This document shows, piece by piece, positions 6,352 through 7,233 of a stretch of DNA of 7,233 nt (positions are counted from its first letter, which is position 1; each line of letters begins with the position of its first letter). Below the pieces are notes generated by a model, which worked only from the letters and a program-made list of their open reading frames with translations, had not been told where the DNA came from and did not search any database. This DNA is from Candidatus Melainabacteria bacterium. GTDB lineage: Bacteria; Actinomycetota; Actinomycetes; Mycobacteriales; Pseudonocardiaceae. The position numbers and the translations under genes were made by a program. The stretch is from assembly GCA_903970565.1 (NCBI GenBank), contig CAJCJE010000190.1, positions 1 through 7,233 of the forward strand, in the 5' to 3' direction.

Positions 6352-6385
6352 CCAGGTCGGGTCCGGCTTTGCGGACCCGACCTGG
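6352..6385. terminator. Bidirectional stem-loop terminator between convergent genes
   Basis: A perfect 14-bp inverted repeat (arms 6352-6365 and 6372-6385, beginning CCAGGTCGGG) surrounds a 6-base loop, GCTTTG. It begins nine bases after the serine hydrolase stop and ends 18 bases from the stop of the convergent SGNH esterase gene. A short TTT follows on the plus strand and no T-run on the minus, as is usual for actinomycete terminators. The position suggests it ends transcripts from both sides. Confidence 0.88.
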
Positions 6386-6403
6386 TTTCCGGGTTCGGGG
6401 CTT

Positions 6404-7233
6404 TCAGCGCAGGGCCGGGATGTCGTTGAGTACGGCGGCCTGCTGACTCGGGTCGACGGTGCCGGTCCTGGCGTGCGGTGCGACCGGCCTGGTGTTCGCG
6501 GCGCTGTCGCCACGCCCGGACAGCACGTTGTAGATGATGTTCGCCTCAGCCTGCATCCCGGCCTGTAGCGGGTGATACGCGGCGGCGACCACCAGGTTCG
6601 TGTACTGGCCGTTGACCCAGGCCGCGCTGCCGGCGCAGGCGTCATGACCCAGCGAGGGGCCGTAGGTGTCCACATAGGTCGCACCCTGGTCGTGCGCCGC
6701 GGTGGCCTCGGCCGCGTCGAGTTCCCGTTCCACGGTGTCGGCCCAGTGGTAGTCGCCGTCGGCGAAGGGAATCTGGTCCGGACAGTAGCCCCGCGGCGGT
6801 ACCAGTCGCGGATAGCCGACTACCAGCACCTTCGCGCCCGGCGCGTGCGCGTGCACCGCTTTCAGGGTTGCTTCGAGGTTCTGCTCGGTGTGTCCGATGG
6901 CGACCTTGATGGTGTCCACCCCGTTGACCGTGAAGTGCGCCCGGCACGGCGCGCCGGTCGGGTCCGAGGCGCGCAGGCCGGGACAGGTGTCGATGAGATC
7001 ACCGAAGACGCCGTAGTCGTTGCCGCCGATGCCGATGGTCACCAGGTCGGTGTCCAGGCTCAGCGCATCCACCTGCGGCGGCTCGGTGGCCAGGTCGATA
7101 CTGGCCGTCGGAACGGGCTGCGGCTGCGAGATGATGTTGGCCGTGGTGGCCGAACTACAGCTCGCGTCGGTGAATCCGGTGTCGTAGATGCCCAGTTTAC
7201 TGGCCAGAAGGGACGGATAGTTGTTGTTCGACC
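6404..7233 (-). CDS. SGNH/GDSL-family esterase/lipase, 5'-truncated by the window edge
   Basis: The frame stays open to the right edge, giving the C-terminal 275 residues; the N-terminus, with block I GDS and any signal peptide, is outside. The visible part starts SNNNYPSLLASKLGIYDTGF, the stretch that normally follows the block I serine. Next come block II-like ASCSSATTANI, then block III IGIGGNDYG (at about 7035-7010) with the oxyanion-hole Asn, and block V AYHPLQAG with the catalytic His at 6574-6572. Five cysteines are visible (SCSS, DTCPG, PCRAH, YCPD, ACAGS), fitting the disulfide-bonded secreted actinomycete esterases. Residue -3 to the His is Ala instead of the usual Asp. The GTG at 7072 is internal, because homology extends well upstream of it. 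Substrate is unknown, probably acyl esters outside the cell. The gene converges on the serine hydrolase gene. Confidence 0.93.
   Translation of the reverse strand, partial: SNNNYPSLLASKLGIYDTGFTDASCSSATTANIISQPQPVPTASIDLATEPPQVDALSLDTDLVTIGIGGNDYGVFGDLIDTCPGLRASDPTGAPCRAHFTVNGVDTIKVAIGHTEQNLEATLKAVHAHAPGAKVLVVGYPRLVPPRGYCPDQIPFADGDYHWADTVERELDAAEATAAHDQGATYVDTYGPSLGHDACAGSAAWVNGQYTNLVVAAAYHPLQAGMQAEANIIYNVLSGRGDSAANTRPVAPHARTGTVDPSQQAAVLNDIPALR

Noticed and set aside
6404..7072. GTG at 7072 as the start of the SGNH esterase
   Set aside because: The frame is open upstream to the window edge and encodes family-typical sequence (SNNNYPSLLASKLG, ASCSSATTAN), so this valine codon is internal.

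Overview
The DNA is strongly GC-rich, with G or C at nearly every third codon position, GTG as well as ATG starts and short intergenic gaps. This points to a high-GC actinomycete. The F420-type luciferase-like oxidoreductase, the large LAL-type LuxR regulators and the secreted SGNH esterase fit a Streptomyces/Amycolatopsis/Nocardia-like chromosome, but the genus cannot be fixed from the sequence. I see no rRNA, tRNA, CRISPR, transposase or attachment site.

Layout: (1) 1-570, minus strand: the N-terminal 190 residues of an LAL-type regulator whose C-terminus lies beyond the left edge. (2) 564-3422, minus: a complete 952-residue LAL-type LuxR regulator that overlaps gene 1 by 7 nt, so it is transcribed first. 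(3) 3423-3652: a 230-bp gap holding a candidate promoter, two perfect inverted repeats and a three-copy iterated motif. (4) 3653-4573, minus: an LLM-class, probably F420-dependent, oxidoreductase. (5) 4611-5000, minus: a small MmcQ/YjbR-family protein, probably the first gene of an operon with gene 4. (6) 5001-5104: a divergent intergenic region. (7) 5105-6343, plus: a class C beta-lactamase-fold serine hydrolase resembling family VIII esterases. (8) 6352-6385: a perfect 14-bp stem-loop terminator between convergent genes. (9) 6404-7233, minus: the C-terminal part of an SGNH/GDSL esterase whose N-terminus lies beyond the right edge.

The regulator pair is the most unusual part. The downstream regulator has lost the Walker A lysine and the first Walker B acidic residue, so it looks like a pseudo-ATPase. 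It appears translationally coupled to a partner with an intact Walker A but an altered Walker B. The upstream regulator gene also contains a perfect 23-bp inverted repeat inside its coding sequence, and its candidate promoter is overlaid by inverted repeats that could be operator sites. The remaining genes look like ordinary actinomycete accessory metabolism: a redox enzyme, a serine hydrolase and an exported esterase. Nothing in the sequence shows directly that they form one pathway.
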